Shown here piece after piece: positions 16,962-25,620 of a stretch of 64,000 bases of DNA. Source of the stretch: Nocardia acididurans (lineage in GTDB: Bacteria; Actinomycetota; Actinomycetes; Mycobacteriales; Mycobacteriaceae); contig NZ_JAERRJ010000002.1 in the NCBI RefSeq assembly GCF_016741815.1, positions 682,001 through 746,000 of the forward strand, read 5' to 3'. The notes under the pieces are model-generated. The model was not told the origin of the DNA, did not search any database, and saw nothing but the letters and a program-made list of their open reading frames with translations. Within the stretch, counting starts at the first letter, position 1; every line of letters starts with the position of its first letter. The position numbers were made by a program, and so were the translations under genes.

Positions 16962-16997
16962 TTCCCGGACCCGGGTCGGTGCCCGGGTCCGGGAAAC
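16962..16997 (-). terminator. Long perfect hairpin downstream of the EF-Tu gene
   Basis: A perfect 15-bp inverted repeat (arm TTTCCCGGACCCGGG, six-base loop) 12 bases beyond the stop of the minus-strand EF-Tu gene. There is no clear T-run, as is common for actinobacterial terminators. Confidence 0.7.
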
Positions 16998-17009
16998 GGG
17001 GTGGTGTGG

Positions 17010-18185
17010 CTAGTCGGCCACCGTGAGGACGGTGCCCGCGGCCACGGTGCGACCGCCCTCGCGGACGGCGAAACCGAGGCCCGGCTCGAGCGGGAACGGG
17101 CTGCCGAGGGTGACCGTCATCTCGACGGTTTCGCCCGGGACGGCCCGGCCCTGCGGCAGCACCACGTCGCCGACGACGTCACCGGTCCGCAGATAGAACT
17201 GCGGCCGGTAGCCGGTGGTGATCGGCGTGCGCCGACCGCCCTGCGCCGCGGACAGCAGATGGACGCGGGCGGTGAAGGCGGTGCGGACCGCGATACTGCC
17301 CACGGCCGCGACCACCTGACCGCGCCGCACCTGACCGCGCTGGACGCCGCGCAGCAGCAGCGCCACATTGTCCCCCGCCTCAGCGGATTCCATTGTGCGG
17401 CCGAAGGTTTCGACACCGGTCACCACCGATTCGACGGCGTCGCCGAAGCCGAGCACCGTCACCCTGTCGCCCATGCGGACCCGGCCCCGCTCCACCGCGC
17501 CGGTGACGACCGTGCCGCGACCGGTGATGGTGAGAACGTTCTCCACCGGCATGAGGAACGGCGCGTCGGTGTAGCGCACGGGCAGCGGGATGTACTCGTC
17601 GACCGCGTCCAGCAGTGCCAGCGCCTGTTGCGACCAGTGCGCGTCGCCCTCCAGCGCACGCAGCCCGGAGACCGGTATCACCGGCACCCCGGAGCCGTCG
17701 TATCCGTTGGCGGACAACAGCTCTCGCACCTCGAGCTCGACCAGCTCGAGCAGGTCGGCATCGGCGGCGTCGGCCTTGTTCAAGGCGACGACGATGTGCT
17801 CGACACCCACCTGCCGGGCCAGCAGCACATGCTCGGAGGTCTGCGGCATGACGCCGTCGAGCGCCGAGATCACCAGGATCGCCCCGTCGAGCTGGGCCGC
17901 GCCGGTGATCATGTTCTTCACGAAGTCGGCGTGCCCCGGCATGTCGACGTGCGCGTAATGCCTGGTGGCGGTTTCGTATTCGACGTGCGCGATATTGATG
18001 GTGATGCCGCGGGCGATCTCCTCCGGAGCCCGGTCGATGCGATCGAACGGCACGAAGGCGCTCCCGCCGCGCTCGGCCAGCACCTTGGTGATGGCGGCGG
18101 TCAGCGTGGTCTTGCCGTGGTCGACATGCCCCATGGTGCCGATGTTGAGGTGCGGCTTGGTGCGGACATAGGCCTGCTTGGCCAT
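17010..18185 (-). CDS. tuf: Elongation factor Tu, divergent stand-alone paralogue
   Basis: A 391-residue EF-Tu with all GTPase motifs: GHVDHGKTT (P-loop), RGITI (switch I), DMPGHADF (switch II, keeping the catalytic His), NKAD and SGL, then domains II and III ([21 protein letters not shown]). It delivers aminoacyl-tRNA to the ribosome. It differs from a typical actinobacterial EF-Tu in many positions (DMPGHADF for DAPGHADY, SGL for SAL) and is not beside fusA or rpsG/rpsL, so it is probably a second copy. Such copies, like Streptomyces tuf3, are associated with stress or elfamycin resistance; that role is inferred only. GGAG lies about 10 bases before the ATG. Confidence 0.88.
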   Translation of the reverse strand: MAKQAYVRTKPHLNIGTMGHVDHGKTTLTAAITKVLAERGGSAFVPFDRIDRAPEEIARGITINIAHVEYETATRHYAHVDMPGHADFVKNMITGAAQLDGAILVISALDGVMPQTSEHVLLARQVGVEHIVVALNKADAADADLLELVELEVRELLSANGYDGSGVPVIPVSGLRALEGDAHWSQQALALLDAVDEYIPLPVRYTDAPFLMPVENVLTITGRGTVVTGAVERGRVRMGDRVTVLGFGDAVESVVTGVETFGRTMESAEAGDNVALLLRGVQRGQVRRGQVVAAVGSIAVRTAFTARVHLLSAAQGGRRTPITTGYRPQFYLRTGDVVGDVVLPQGRAVPGETVEMTVTLGSPFPLEPGLGFAVREGGRTVAAGTVLTVAD

Positions 18186-18422
18186 GATGAATTCTCCGTC
18201 TGGGAGTCGTGATTCGAGGAGACCTCAGCGCCGAGCCGACCTTCCCCGTCTGAGGTCCCGGGACGTCCCGGAGAAGGTCAGCGTCGTGCGCCGTCGAATG
18301 CGGAGACCACCAGGGCAGCGGCCATCGCACCCGCGACTGCGGGCTGTGCGGCGATGGGCTGCGAGAACATGGCTGTCATGGTGCACGGTGAAGTGATCAC
18401 CGCGCCAGTCATTTTCGACAGG

Positions 18423-19829
18423 TCAGGCGGGCACGCGCGAGGTGGCCGCGGCCGGTTTGAGGGTCAGGCACAGCGGGACCGCCACCAGCAGCACCAGCGC
18501 CTCCACCCGGTAGAGCTGGTGCACGGCGTCCAGCAACCGCTGATCGTGCGCGGAGATGATGGCGGCCAGAATCGCGATACCCAGCGCACCGCCCACCTGA
18601 CGCACGGTGAAGTTCATCCCGAGCCCGGCGGCGAACTTCTCCTCGGGAATGGCCGCGGACGCGCAGATCCCCAGCGACGCGAAGGCCAGTCCGATGCCGA
18701 AGCCGATCACCAGGGCGGCGGGCGCCCACACCGTCCAGAGCCGTTCGGTGGCGCTGAGCGCCTCGGTGCCCAGTACCGCCGCGCCGGCCGCGAAAAGCAG
18801 TGCGCCGAGCGCGGACAGCCGCCCGGCATTGTCCGGCGTCCCGATCTTCCCGACCACGACCGAGGTGATCATGGCACCCACCGCCGCGATGGTCAGCACC
18901 AGCGACGCCTTGATCACCGAGTAGTGCCAGACGCCCGCCAGGAAGATCGGCCCCATGAGCATGTGCGCGAACAGCGCCAGCCCGATGATCGCCGAGGCCA
19001 GGCTGGTGCGGGCGAACAATCCGGCCCGCCACAGGTCCAGATCCACCGCCGGACTGCGATGCCCGTGCGCGCGCAGCAGCGACAGCATCAGCAGAATGAA
19101 TCCGCCCAGCAGCAGCGTCATCGTGAGCGGCGCGGTCCAGCCCCAGTCCTGACCGCGGGTCACGGCGGCCACGATGGCCCCGGTGGCGGCGGCGAAGGTG
19201 ATGGCCCCCAACGCATCCGGCAGCGGCCCGCGCACCTGCGGCCGGTCCAGCGGAAGCAGCCGGAACGCGAGCGCCACCAGCACGATGCCGATCGGGATGT
19301 TGATGGCGAAGATGGCCCGCCACCCGAACTGATCCACCAGCAGTCCGCCCAGGACCGGTCCGAGCACCGCGCCGAGCCCGTTGGTGGCCGTCCAGGTGCC
19401 GATGGCTCCCGCGCGTTTGCCCGGTTCCACCACGCCGAGCAGCAGGCCGATCGAGGCGGGCACCACCACGGCCGCGGCGACGCCCTGGAGCAGGCGCGCC
19501 CCGATGAGCAGTTCCGCCGTGGGCGCGATCGCGCAGGCCAGGGAAGTCGCTACGAATGCGGCGAGCCCCAGCAGGAAAAGGCGGCCGCGGCCGATAACAT
19601 CGGCCAGCCGTCCCGCGGGAGCGAGCCCGGCCGCGAATGTGACGCCGTAACCGCTGACGACCCAGGTGAGTACGGATTCGGCTGTGCCCGAAAAGGATTT
19701 GGCGATACTCGGAAAAGCGATATTCACGACCGAGACATCGAGGAAAGTAAGAAATGACGCCGCACACACTATGAGCAGTATCGGTCCCGCGCCCCTGCGC
19801 GCCCCATCATCGGATGCACGATGAACCAT
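18423..19829 (-). CDS. MFS transporter, DHA2 (14-helix) drug exporter family
   Basis: A 468-residue protein with about 14 hydrophobic helices, the DHA2 signatures LDVSVVNIAFPSIA in helix 1 and GRLADVIGRGRLF in the helix 2-3 loop, and motif C in helix 5 (ATNGLGAVLGPVLGGLL). It probably exports drugs or metabolites using the proton gradient. ATG 19829 has GGGGAG five bases upstream; a longer frame to 19880 lacks such a site. It is divergent from an AfsR/SARP-type regulator, which probably controls it. Confidence 0.9.
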   Translation of the reverse strand: MVHRASDDGARRGAGPILLIVCAASFLTFLDVSVVNIAFPSIAKSFSGTAESVLTWVVSGYGVTFAAGLAPAGRLADVIGRGRLFLLGLAAFVATSLACAIAPTAELLIGARLLQGVAAAVVVPASIGLLLGVVEPGKRAGAIGTWTATNGLGAVLGPVLGGLLVDQFGWRAIFAINIPIGIVLVALAFRLLPLDRPQVRGPLPDALGAITFAAATGAIVAAVTRGQDWGWTAPLTMTLLLGGFILLMLSLLRAHGHRSPAVDLDLWRAGLFARTSLASAIIGLALFAHMLMGPIFLAGVWHYSVIKASLVLTIAAVGAMITSVVVGKIGTPDNAGRLSALGALLFAAGAAVLGTEALSATERLWTVWAPAALVIGFGIGLAFASLGICASAAIPEEKFAAGLGMNFTVRQVGGALGIAILAAIISAHDQRLLDAVHQLYRVEALVLLVAVPLCLTLKPAAATSRVPA

Positions 19830-19853
19830 GTCCACTCCCCGGGAATGTTGCGA

Positions 19854-19871
19854 CGGCCCGGGCTCGGGCCG
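19854..19871. promoter_or_regulatory. Palindrome in the MFS/SARP divergent region
   Basis: CGGCCCG-GGCT-CGGGCCG, with seven-base perfect arms. It lies 25 bases upstream of the exporter start and about 92 bases upstream of the regulator start. It could be an operator or an mRNA hairpin, and short GC-rich palindromes also arise by chance in this genome. Confidence 0.35.
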
Positions 19872-19963
19872 ATATTCCACGGTGGAGGGCGCGGATCGGT
19901 GGTGAATAGTCGCTGGATCAATACGTCGAGTGCCCCTCTACACTGCCGAACGGGGAGGTCGGT

Positions 19964-22837
19964 TTGTTGAAGTTCTCGGTACTCGGTGAGGTGCGCGCCT
20001 GGCGTGCGGAGGCGCCGCTCGATCTGGGCCCGCCGCAACGACGCGCGGTGCTCGCCGCGCTGCTGCTGCGCGAGGGCAAGGCGGTGACCGCGGCCGAACT
20101 CGTCGAGGGCATCTGGGGCGACGACCCGGTGCTGCGCGCCGTCCCCGCCCTGCGCACCCATGTCGCCAAACTGCGCCGCGAACTCGAACCCGAACGCACC
20201 ATGCGCGGCCCCTCCAGCCTGCTGGTATCGGTGGGCGACGGCTACGCGCTGCGGGTCCCGCAGGGCTGCACCGATATCGACGCGGTGGTCGACCGGGTGG
20301 CCCAGGCGGCCCGGCTGCGCGAGGACGATCCGGTCAAAGCCCGCGACACCCTGGTCACGGCACTCGGGCACTGGCAGGGCGCGGCCCTGGGCGGTCTGCC
20401 CGGCCCCTACGCCGAACGCCAGCGCGCCCGCCTGGAACAGTGGCGGCTGGCCATTCTGGAGGACCGCCTGGCCCTCGATATCGAAACCGGCCGCACCGCC
20501 GAGGCGGTCGCCGAACTCGGACCGCTCATCGAGGAACATCCCCTGCGCGAACGCTTCCGCGCCCTGCTCATGACCGCGCTCTACCACTGCGGACGGCAGG
20601 CCGACGCGCTCGAGGAATACGCGCGCGCCCGCAGCGCCCTGGTCGACGGTATCGGCGTGGAACCCGGGCCCGAACTCGCGGCCGTGCACACCCGCATCCT
20701 GCGCGCGGATCTGCCGCCGGTGCTGCGGCCCGCTCGCGCGGTGCACACCCCGGCCCAATTGCCGCCCGACATCGCCGATTTCACCGGGCGCACCCAGGTC
20801 GTGAACGACCTGGCCGCACAGCTCACCGGGGACGGTTCGACGGTGGTCATCTCCGCGGTCGGCGGGATGGGCGGCATCGGCAAGACCACCCTCGCCCTGC
20901 ATGTCGCGCACCGGGTGCGCGACCGTTTCCCGGACGGGCAGCTGTATGTGAATCTGCGCGGCGTGGACGCGGAACCGGTCTCCCCCGGCGACGCGCTCGG
21001 CGGATTCCTGCGCGGGCTGGGCGTCGCCGAGGGCGATATTCCGGCGGCCGTGCACGATCGGGCGGCGCAGGTGCGAACCCTGGTGTCCGGCAAGCGAATT
21101 CTGCTACTGCTCGACAATGCCCGCGACAGCGCGCACATCGGCGAACTGCTGCCCGGCACGCCCGGCACCGCGGTGCTGATCACCAGCCGGTCCACGCTCA
21201 CCGAACTGCCCGCCGTGCGCCGCACCCGCCTCGACGTCCTCGAAACCGATGAGGCGTTGACCCTGCTCACCCGCATTCTCGGCGCGGAACGGGTACTGGC
21301 CGAACGCGATTCGGCGCTCGCGGTGATCACCCAGTGCGCCCGGCTACCGCTCGCCGTGCGCATCGTCGGCGCGCGACTGGCGGTGCGCCCGCAGTGGAGC
21401 ATCGCCTCGCTGGTGGACCGGCTCGCCGACGAGACCCAGCGCCTGGACGTGCTGCAAACCGGGGAGCTGACCGTCGAGGCCGCCTTCCGGCTCGGCTACG
21501 GACATCTGAATCCCGAGCAGGCCAGGGCCTTTCGCACACTGGCGCGCGCGGACGTCCCGGACTTCCCCGCCGATGCGGCCGCCGCCGTGCTGGGTACGAC
21601 GGCCACGCAGGCGGAGTACCTCTGCGAATCCCTGGTGGATCTGAGCCTGCTGGAAACCACCGCGGCCGGCCGCTACCGCTTCCACGACCTGCTGCGCCTG
21701 TTCGCCCGCCGCCTGCCCGGCGAGGACGAATCCGATGTGCTGGTGCGCATGCTCGACTACTACCTGGCCAGCACCAAGAACCTGCTCAGCGCAATAGATT
21801 TCAGCAATACCACCCGTCTGCTGATCCCCACCTCGGTGCCCGGCCACCTGTTCTCCGGCGGCGCGGACGGCCAGAGCTGGAACGATATCGAGCGTCCGGT
21901 GGTGATCGCCCTGCACCGGCAGGCCGCGCGCCTGGGCGGTCCGGCCATCGCGGTGGCGGCGGATCTGGCCTGGGTGATGGGCGAGCTCACCGACGCGGGT
22001 ATGCGCGCCCGCGAACTCGCCGATGCGCTGAAAGCGCTGCTGCACACCGCGATTCGAGAGAACGACGCGCCCAGCGTGCGGCGGCTGCGGGTCGCACTCG
22101 GGGCCATCCTGCAGGTCGGCCTGGGCGAAGTGGCGGCCAGCCTGGAGTATCTGCGCAGCGTCTCGCAGCCCACCAGCGACGCGGACCGCCGGCTCCAGGT
22201 GCTGGCGGAGGTGCTGCTCGGGGTGGCCGATCGCCGGATGGGCAATATCAAGGATTCCCACCGGCACTACGTCAATGCCACGGCGCTGGCGCGGGCGCTC
22301 GGGGATCAGTCCATGGAGGCCTGGATTCTGGCCCTGGCCACCCGAACCCTGTGCGAGTCGGGGCAGTACGCGGAGGCCGAGGCGGTGGCGGATCGGGCCA
22401 TCGCGCTGGCGCACGAGGCGTCCAATCCGGTCGCGCTGGGCTGGGCCACACACGAACTGGCCGCGACCTGTTCGCTACTCGGTGATCATGCCCGCGCCCG
22501 GACGCTGGGCGAGGAGGCGGTGCGGATCGCACAGCGCAACGGGGTGCGGCTGTGGGAGGGCTGGGCGCGCACCCGGCTGGCGCAAATCCATCTGCGCGCG
22601 GATCGGAGCTGCGAGGCCGAAGCCGAAGCGGCGCAGGCCCTGCACCTGCTCGCCAAGGCGGCCGACCCGCTGGATCGCGCCCGCGCGATCGTGCTGCACG
22701 CCTCGGCCCGCGCGGCACGCGGCGACACCGCCACCGCGGATCGCGAGTTCCGGGAATCCGCCGAGATCTTCCGCCGCGCCGGGCTGCCGCCGCCTACACT
22801 CGGCACCCTGTTCAGCCCCTCGCCGGAATCCCCGTAG
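19964..22837 (+). CDS. AfsR/SARP-type regulator with NB-ARC and TPR domains
   Basis: A 957-residue STAND-type regulator. The N-terminal OmpR-like winged helix and BTAD (about 1-250) contain GPPQRRAVLAALLLREGKAV. The NB-ARC ATPase (about 265-600) has the P-loop GGMGGIGKTTLA, the Walker B-like ILLLLDNARD and the sensor VLITSRS. A TPR-rich C-terminus runs from about 640 to 955. Such proteins activate secondary-metabolite or export genes when nucleotide and ligand are bound. The start is TTG: either 19964 or 19967, after GGGGAGG at 19952-19958. It is divergent from a DHA2 exporter, its likely target. No biosynthetic genes are nearby. Confidence 0.92.
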   Translation: MLKFSVLGEVRAWRAEAPLDLGPPQRRAVLAALLLREGKAVTAAELVEGIWGDDPVLRAVPALRTHVAKLRRELEPERTMRGPSSLLVSVGDGYALRVPQGCTDIDAVVDRVAQAARLREDDPVKARDTLVTALGHWQGAALGGLPGPYAERQRARLEQWRLAILEDRLALDIETGRTAEAVAELGPLIEEHPLRERFRALLMTALYHCGRQADALEEYARARSALVDGIGVEPGPELAAVHTRILRADLPPVLRPARAVHTPAQLPPDIADFTGRTQVVNDLAAQLTGDGSTVVISAVGGMGGIGKTTLALHVAHRVRDRFPDGQLYVNLRGVDAEPVSPGDALGGFLRGLGVAEGDIPAAVHDRAAQVRTLVSGKRILLLLDNARDSAHIGELLPGTPGTAVLITSRSTLTELPAVRRTRLDVLETDEALTLLTRILGAERVLAERDSALAVITQCARLPLAVRIVGARLAVRPQWSIASLVDRLADETQRLDVLQTGELTVEAAFRLGYGHLNPEQARAFRTLARADVPDFPADAAAAVLGTTATQAEYLCESLVDLSLLETTAAGRYRFHDLLRLFARRLPGEDESDVLVRMLDYYLASTKNLLSAIDFSNTTRLLIPTSVPGHLFSGGADGQSWNDIERPVVIALHRQAARLGGPAIAVAADLAWVMGELTDAGMRARELADALKALLHTAIRENDAPSVRRLRVALGAILQVGLGEVAASLEYLRSVSQPTSDADRRLQVLAEVLLGVADRRMGNIKDSHRHYVNATALARALGDQSMEAWILALATRTLCESGQYAEAEAVADRAIALAHEASNPVALGWATHELAATCSLLGDHARARTLGEEAVRIAQRNGVRLWEGWARTRLAQIHLRADRSCEAEAEAAQALHLLAKAADPLDRARAIVLHASARAARGDTATADREFRESAEIFRRAGLPPPTLGTLFSPSPESP

Positions 22838-22871
22838 CGGGCGCTGTCCCGGGCGCGCACGAACCCACCTG

Positions 22872-22893
22872 AAAGCGAACGACAATTCGCTTT
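22872..22893 (+). terminator. Rho-independent-type terminator after the SARP gene
   Basis: Eight-base perfect arms (AAAGCGAA/TTCGCTTT) with a six-base loop, followed directly by TTATT, 34 bases after the stop. It is unusually AT-rich for this genome. Confidence 0.7.
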
Positions 22894-22952
22894 TTATTCG
22901 GGCGTGGCACGGTGTGTCGGTCAACGCAGCACCCGCGAAAGGGAGGTCAACG

Positions 22953-23312
22953 GTGCCCGCGATCGACCAGGTCATGTCCGCGTTCGTCCGAGGGGTGCGT
23001 GCGCGGTACATGCACGCCCGCATCCACTCGGGCCAGGTCACCGAGACCGCCGCCGAGCAGGTGGCCGCCGTCTCCGACCACTTCATCCTGCTCCGTGCGC
23101 GCACCGCCTGGTGGGCCCGGCTGGCCGCCGACGAAGTGACGCGCCCGCGCGCGGCTCCGATCGCCGCGGCGGCCGAGTATCGGCGTCCGGCCGCCGATCA
23201 GCGACCGGCCCCGGGTACGCACCCGGCCGAGTCTCGGCCTCAGGTCGAGCCCCACCGCGTCGGCCCGCCACACCGGATCGCCGAGTACCGGATCCCGCTG
23301 CGCGCGGGCTGA
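22953..23312 (+). CDS. Small protein of unknown function
   Basis: I do not recognise this 119-residue protein. GTG 22953 follows GGGAGG by six bases, a strong ribosome site. Residues ~1-60 look helical and basic (FVRGVRARYMHARIHSGQV, ARTAWWARLAADE); the rest is Pro/Arg/His-rich and probably disordered. The upstream terminator gives it its own transcript. Downstream, after about 170 bases, is a lone Mce gene. Confidence 0.6.
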   Translation: MPAIDQVMSAFVRGVRARYMHARIHSGQVTETAAEQVAAVSDHFILLRARTAWWARLAADEVTRPRAAPIAAAAEYRRPAADQRPAPGTHPAESRPQVEPHRVGPPHRIAEYRIPLRAG

Positions 23313-23480
23313 ACCGGCCCGGATCGGCACGCCGCCACCGTCGTTCGCCACACGGCGGGACCGTGGCGGCAACCCCGTTCGCCGCCCGGCCGTCGGCACC
23401 TGGCTAGGATGTCCCGCAGTTTCGCCGTGAGTTTGCTGTTCACCTAATGCTTTTCCGTTATCGGCGGTGGAGGCGGGTCT

Positions 23481-24650
23481 GTGAGCTTTGTGCGGGAACA
23501 CAAGATGCTGTTGTCGAATCTCAGCCTTGTGGCGTTGATGGCGGTGGGTTCCGCCTATTTGCTGATCGATATCGCGCGGGTGAAGTTGCCGGGCTCGACG
23601 TATACCGTGACGGTGCAGTACGACCGCTCCGGTGGGCTGCAGGCGGGCAATGACGTGACCTGGCGCGGCTATCGAGTCGGGTCGGTCGAATCCGTCGAAA
23701 TCATCGACGGCGGTTCGGGAATCGCCGCGGTGACCGAGATCGAGGAGAAGTACCGGATTCCCTCGGATACCGAGATCAAGATCGCGGCGCTGTCCGGCGC
23801 GGGCGAGCAGTACATCGATTTCCGGCCCAATACCGACAGCGGGCCGTACCTGGCCGACGGCGATGTGATCCGGTTCGATCCGCAGCACATGAGCTCGCCG
23901 ACGCCCATCTGGGAGGCGCTGGCGAATTCGGATGACCTTTTCGCCCAGATCGATCCGGCCAAGTTCGAGGTGATCCTCAATGAGCTGGATATCGCGCTCA
24001 GCGGTGGCCAGGATCAGCTGCGGGCGCTGATCGACGGCGCCAGCCTGGCCATGGCCGGCCTCGACGACCGGCTGCCGCAGACGGTCAATCTCCTCGAGAA
24101 TCTGCAAGTCATCAGCGATACCACCACGATGGCGCAACCGGATCTGGGGACGCTGACCCGCAATTCGCGAATCCTCATGGATCAGCTGAACGCCGCCAAT
24201 GCCGAGCTGCGGGAGCTGCTCGACCGCGCGCCCGGACAGCTCGCCCTCGCCGATCAGGTGCTGGAGCGGAATATGGATCCGATCCAATTGCTGCTGAACA
24301 ACTTCGCCGCCATCGTGAAGGCCGCGCAATTGCGCACGCCCGCCATTCGCGCGCTGTTCCCCTCCCTCGTACCGGGCACCTATGCGATGGGTGTTCCGGC
24401 GCACGACAACGAGTTCTACACCGTGGTCGATATCTGGCCGCGCCCGTTCTGCCGGTATTCGACCATGCCGTCGGCCTGGTTCGTGGTGCAGGACGGCACT
24501 TTCGGGCGCTGGAACTACTGTACGAATCCCCCGGCGGATCAGCAGATTCGCGGATCCTCGAACGCGCCGCGCCCGAATGTGCCCGACAACGGCGCGCAGA
24601 TGCCTACCGGCGTCGATCCGAACGAGCGCACATTGCCACCCGTGCGCTGA
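23481..24650 (+). CDS. Lone Mce family protein
   Basis: A 389-residue protein with one N-terminal membrane helix (about 10-30, LSLVALMAVGSAYLLI), an Mce/MlaD domain (about 38-115, VTWRGYRVGSVESVEII and ALSGAGEQYIDFRP), then the helical region. The C-terminal end has paired Cys (residues near 331 and 344). There is no lipobox. It most resembles F-type subunits, yet no yrbE, other mce or Mce-associated gene is adjacent, so it may join a complex encoded elsewhere. It starts with GTG. Confidence 0.88.
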   Translation: MSFVREHKMLLSNLSLVALMAVGSAYLLIDIARVKLPGSTYTVTVQYDRSGGLQAGNDVTWRGYRVGSVESVEIIDGGSGIAAVTEIEEKYRIPSDTEIKIAALSGAGEQYIDFRPNTDSGPYLADGDVIRFDPQHMSSPTPIWEALANSDDLFAQIDPAKFEVILNELDIALSGGQDQLRALIDGASLAMAGLDDRLPQTVNLLENLQVISDTTTMAQPDLGTLTRNSRILMDQLNAANAELRELLDRAPGQLALADQVLERNMDPIQLLLNNFAAIVKAAQLRTPAIRALFPSLVPGTYAMGVPAHDNEFYTVVDIWPRPFCRYSTMPSAWFVVQDGTFGRWNYCTNPPADQQIRGSSNAPRPNVPDNGAQMPTGVDPNERTLPPVR

Positions 24651-24849
24651 GTGAGCGGCCCTGCGGCACGCCGACATTCGCAAACCTGTCGGCCTGTCGC
24701 GGGTTTATGCCGCAAATCTCCGTATGCACAGGTCACAATGTTCGCTGGTACCTCCAGGTGGTCCCATGCTTTGCCAACGAGATGTCCTTTCGCCCTGACA
24801 GGCGGCATTAACAGGGTGGCGGGCTCAGGCTAGAGAGGTCAGAAACTCG

Positions 24850-25362
24850 ATGATGAGCAAGCGTTCACTGGGTTTTGCGGCCCGCTCCGCGGTGTTCGTC
24901 GGTGTCGCCACCGCCGGACTCGTGGCGGTCCCGGCCCAGGCCGAACCACTGTGGCCGGGAGGCCCGGATATTCCGGGCGTTCCGGCACTCGTCCCCGGGG
25001 CTCCGGCCCCGATCACAGCCCCCTGCGGTGAGTCGGCACGCGCATGCCTGCGCCTGTCGACCAACGAGGGCTGGCTGATGGACGGCGGCAAGGTCGTGTT
25101 CGGCCCCACTCCCATCTCCCACGGCATGCCCGGATACGAAACCCCTCCGGGCGTGTTCAAGGTGGCGTTCAAGAAGCCGTTCCATTGGAGCACCATGCAC
25201 AACGCCCCGATGGAGTACGCCATCTTCTTCAACGGGGATATCGCCTTCCACATCGGTCCGATCGAGAAGCAGTCGCACGGCTGCATCCGGATGACCCCGG
25301 ACGGCGCACGGGAGTTCTTCAACTACCTCAACCCCGGTGACGTGGTCGAGGTAGTCACGTAA
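24850..25362 (+). CDS. Secreted L,D-transpeptidase (YkuD domain)
   Basis: A 170-residue protein with a signal peptide (about 1-31, cleavage after AQA). The YkuD catalytic motif is intact: His134, then SHGC with the nucleophile Cys145 and the following IRM. It forms 3-3 cross-links in peptidoglycan or attaches proteins to it. It lacks the Ig-like domains of mycobacterial LdtMt enzymes, so it is a minimal version. ATG 24853 is an equally good start. The ~200 bases upstream hold no gene and no recognised riboswitch. Confidence 0.9.
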   Translation: MMSKRSLGFAARSAVFVGVATAGLVAVPAQAEPLWPGGPDIPGVPALVPGAPAPITAPCGESARACLRLSTNEGWLMDGGKVVFGPTPISHGMPGYETPPGVFKVAFKKPFHWSTMHNAPMEYAIFFNGDIAFHIGPIEKQSHGCIRMTPDGAREFFNYLNPGDVVEVVT

Positions 25363-25376
25363 TTCGGCAGTGCGCG

Positions 25377-25409
25377 AACCCCCTCCCGGCCTGTGCGGGA
25401 GGGGGTTTT
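25377..25409 (+). terminator. Strong terminator after the L,D-transpeptidase gene
   Basis: Arms AACCCCCTCCCG and CGGGAGGGGGTT around an eight-base loop, followed by a short T-run, 15 bases after the stop. Confidence 0.85.
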
Positions 25410-25553
25410 GCGTATCTCAGGCCGGAATGAGCCGGACAGTGGCCTTCACAAGTGCGCCAAGGCTCGTAATTGCTTGGTAACCAGTGGTTTTCATCCCGTT
25501 GGCCGGGACTCGGCTTGCGCTGGTGTAATGCGTTCTTGCTCTGCGGCGTGACC

Positions 25554-25567
25554 GCCACTACAGTGGC
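25554..25567. promoter_or_regulatory. Palindrome upstream of the PucR-type gene
   Basis: GCCACT-AC-AGTGGC, a perfect palindrome 53 bases before the start codon. It is a candidate operator, possibly for autoregulation. Confidence 0.4.
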
Positions 25568-25620
25568 CAATCAATAGGAACGCTCGAGTTCCCATAAAAC
25601 TAACGCTTGTGGAGTCGACA

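Noticed and set aside
24651..24849. Possible c-di-AMP (ydaO-type) riboswitch before the L,D-transpeptidase
   Set aside because: Cell-wall genes in actinobacteria often have one, but I could not find its conserved core elements in this leader.
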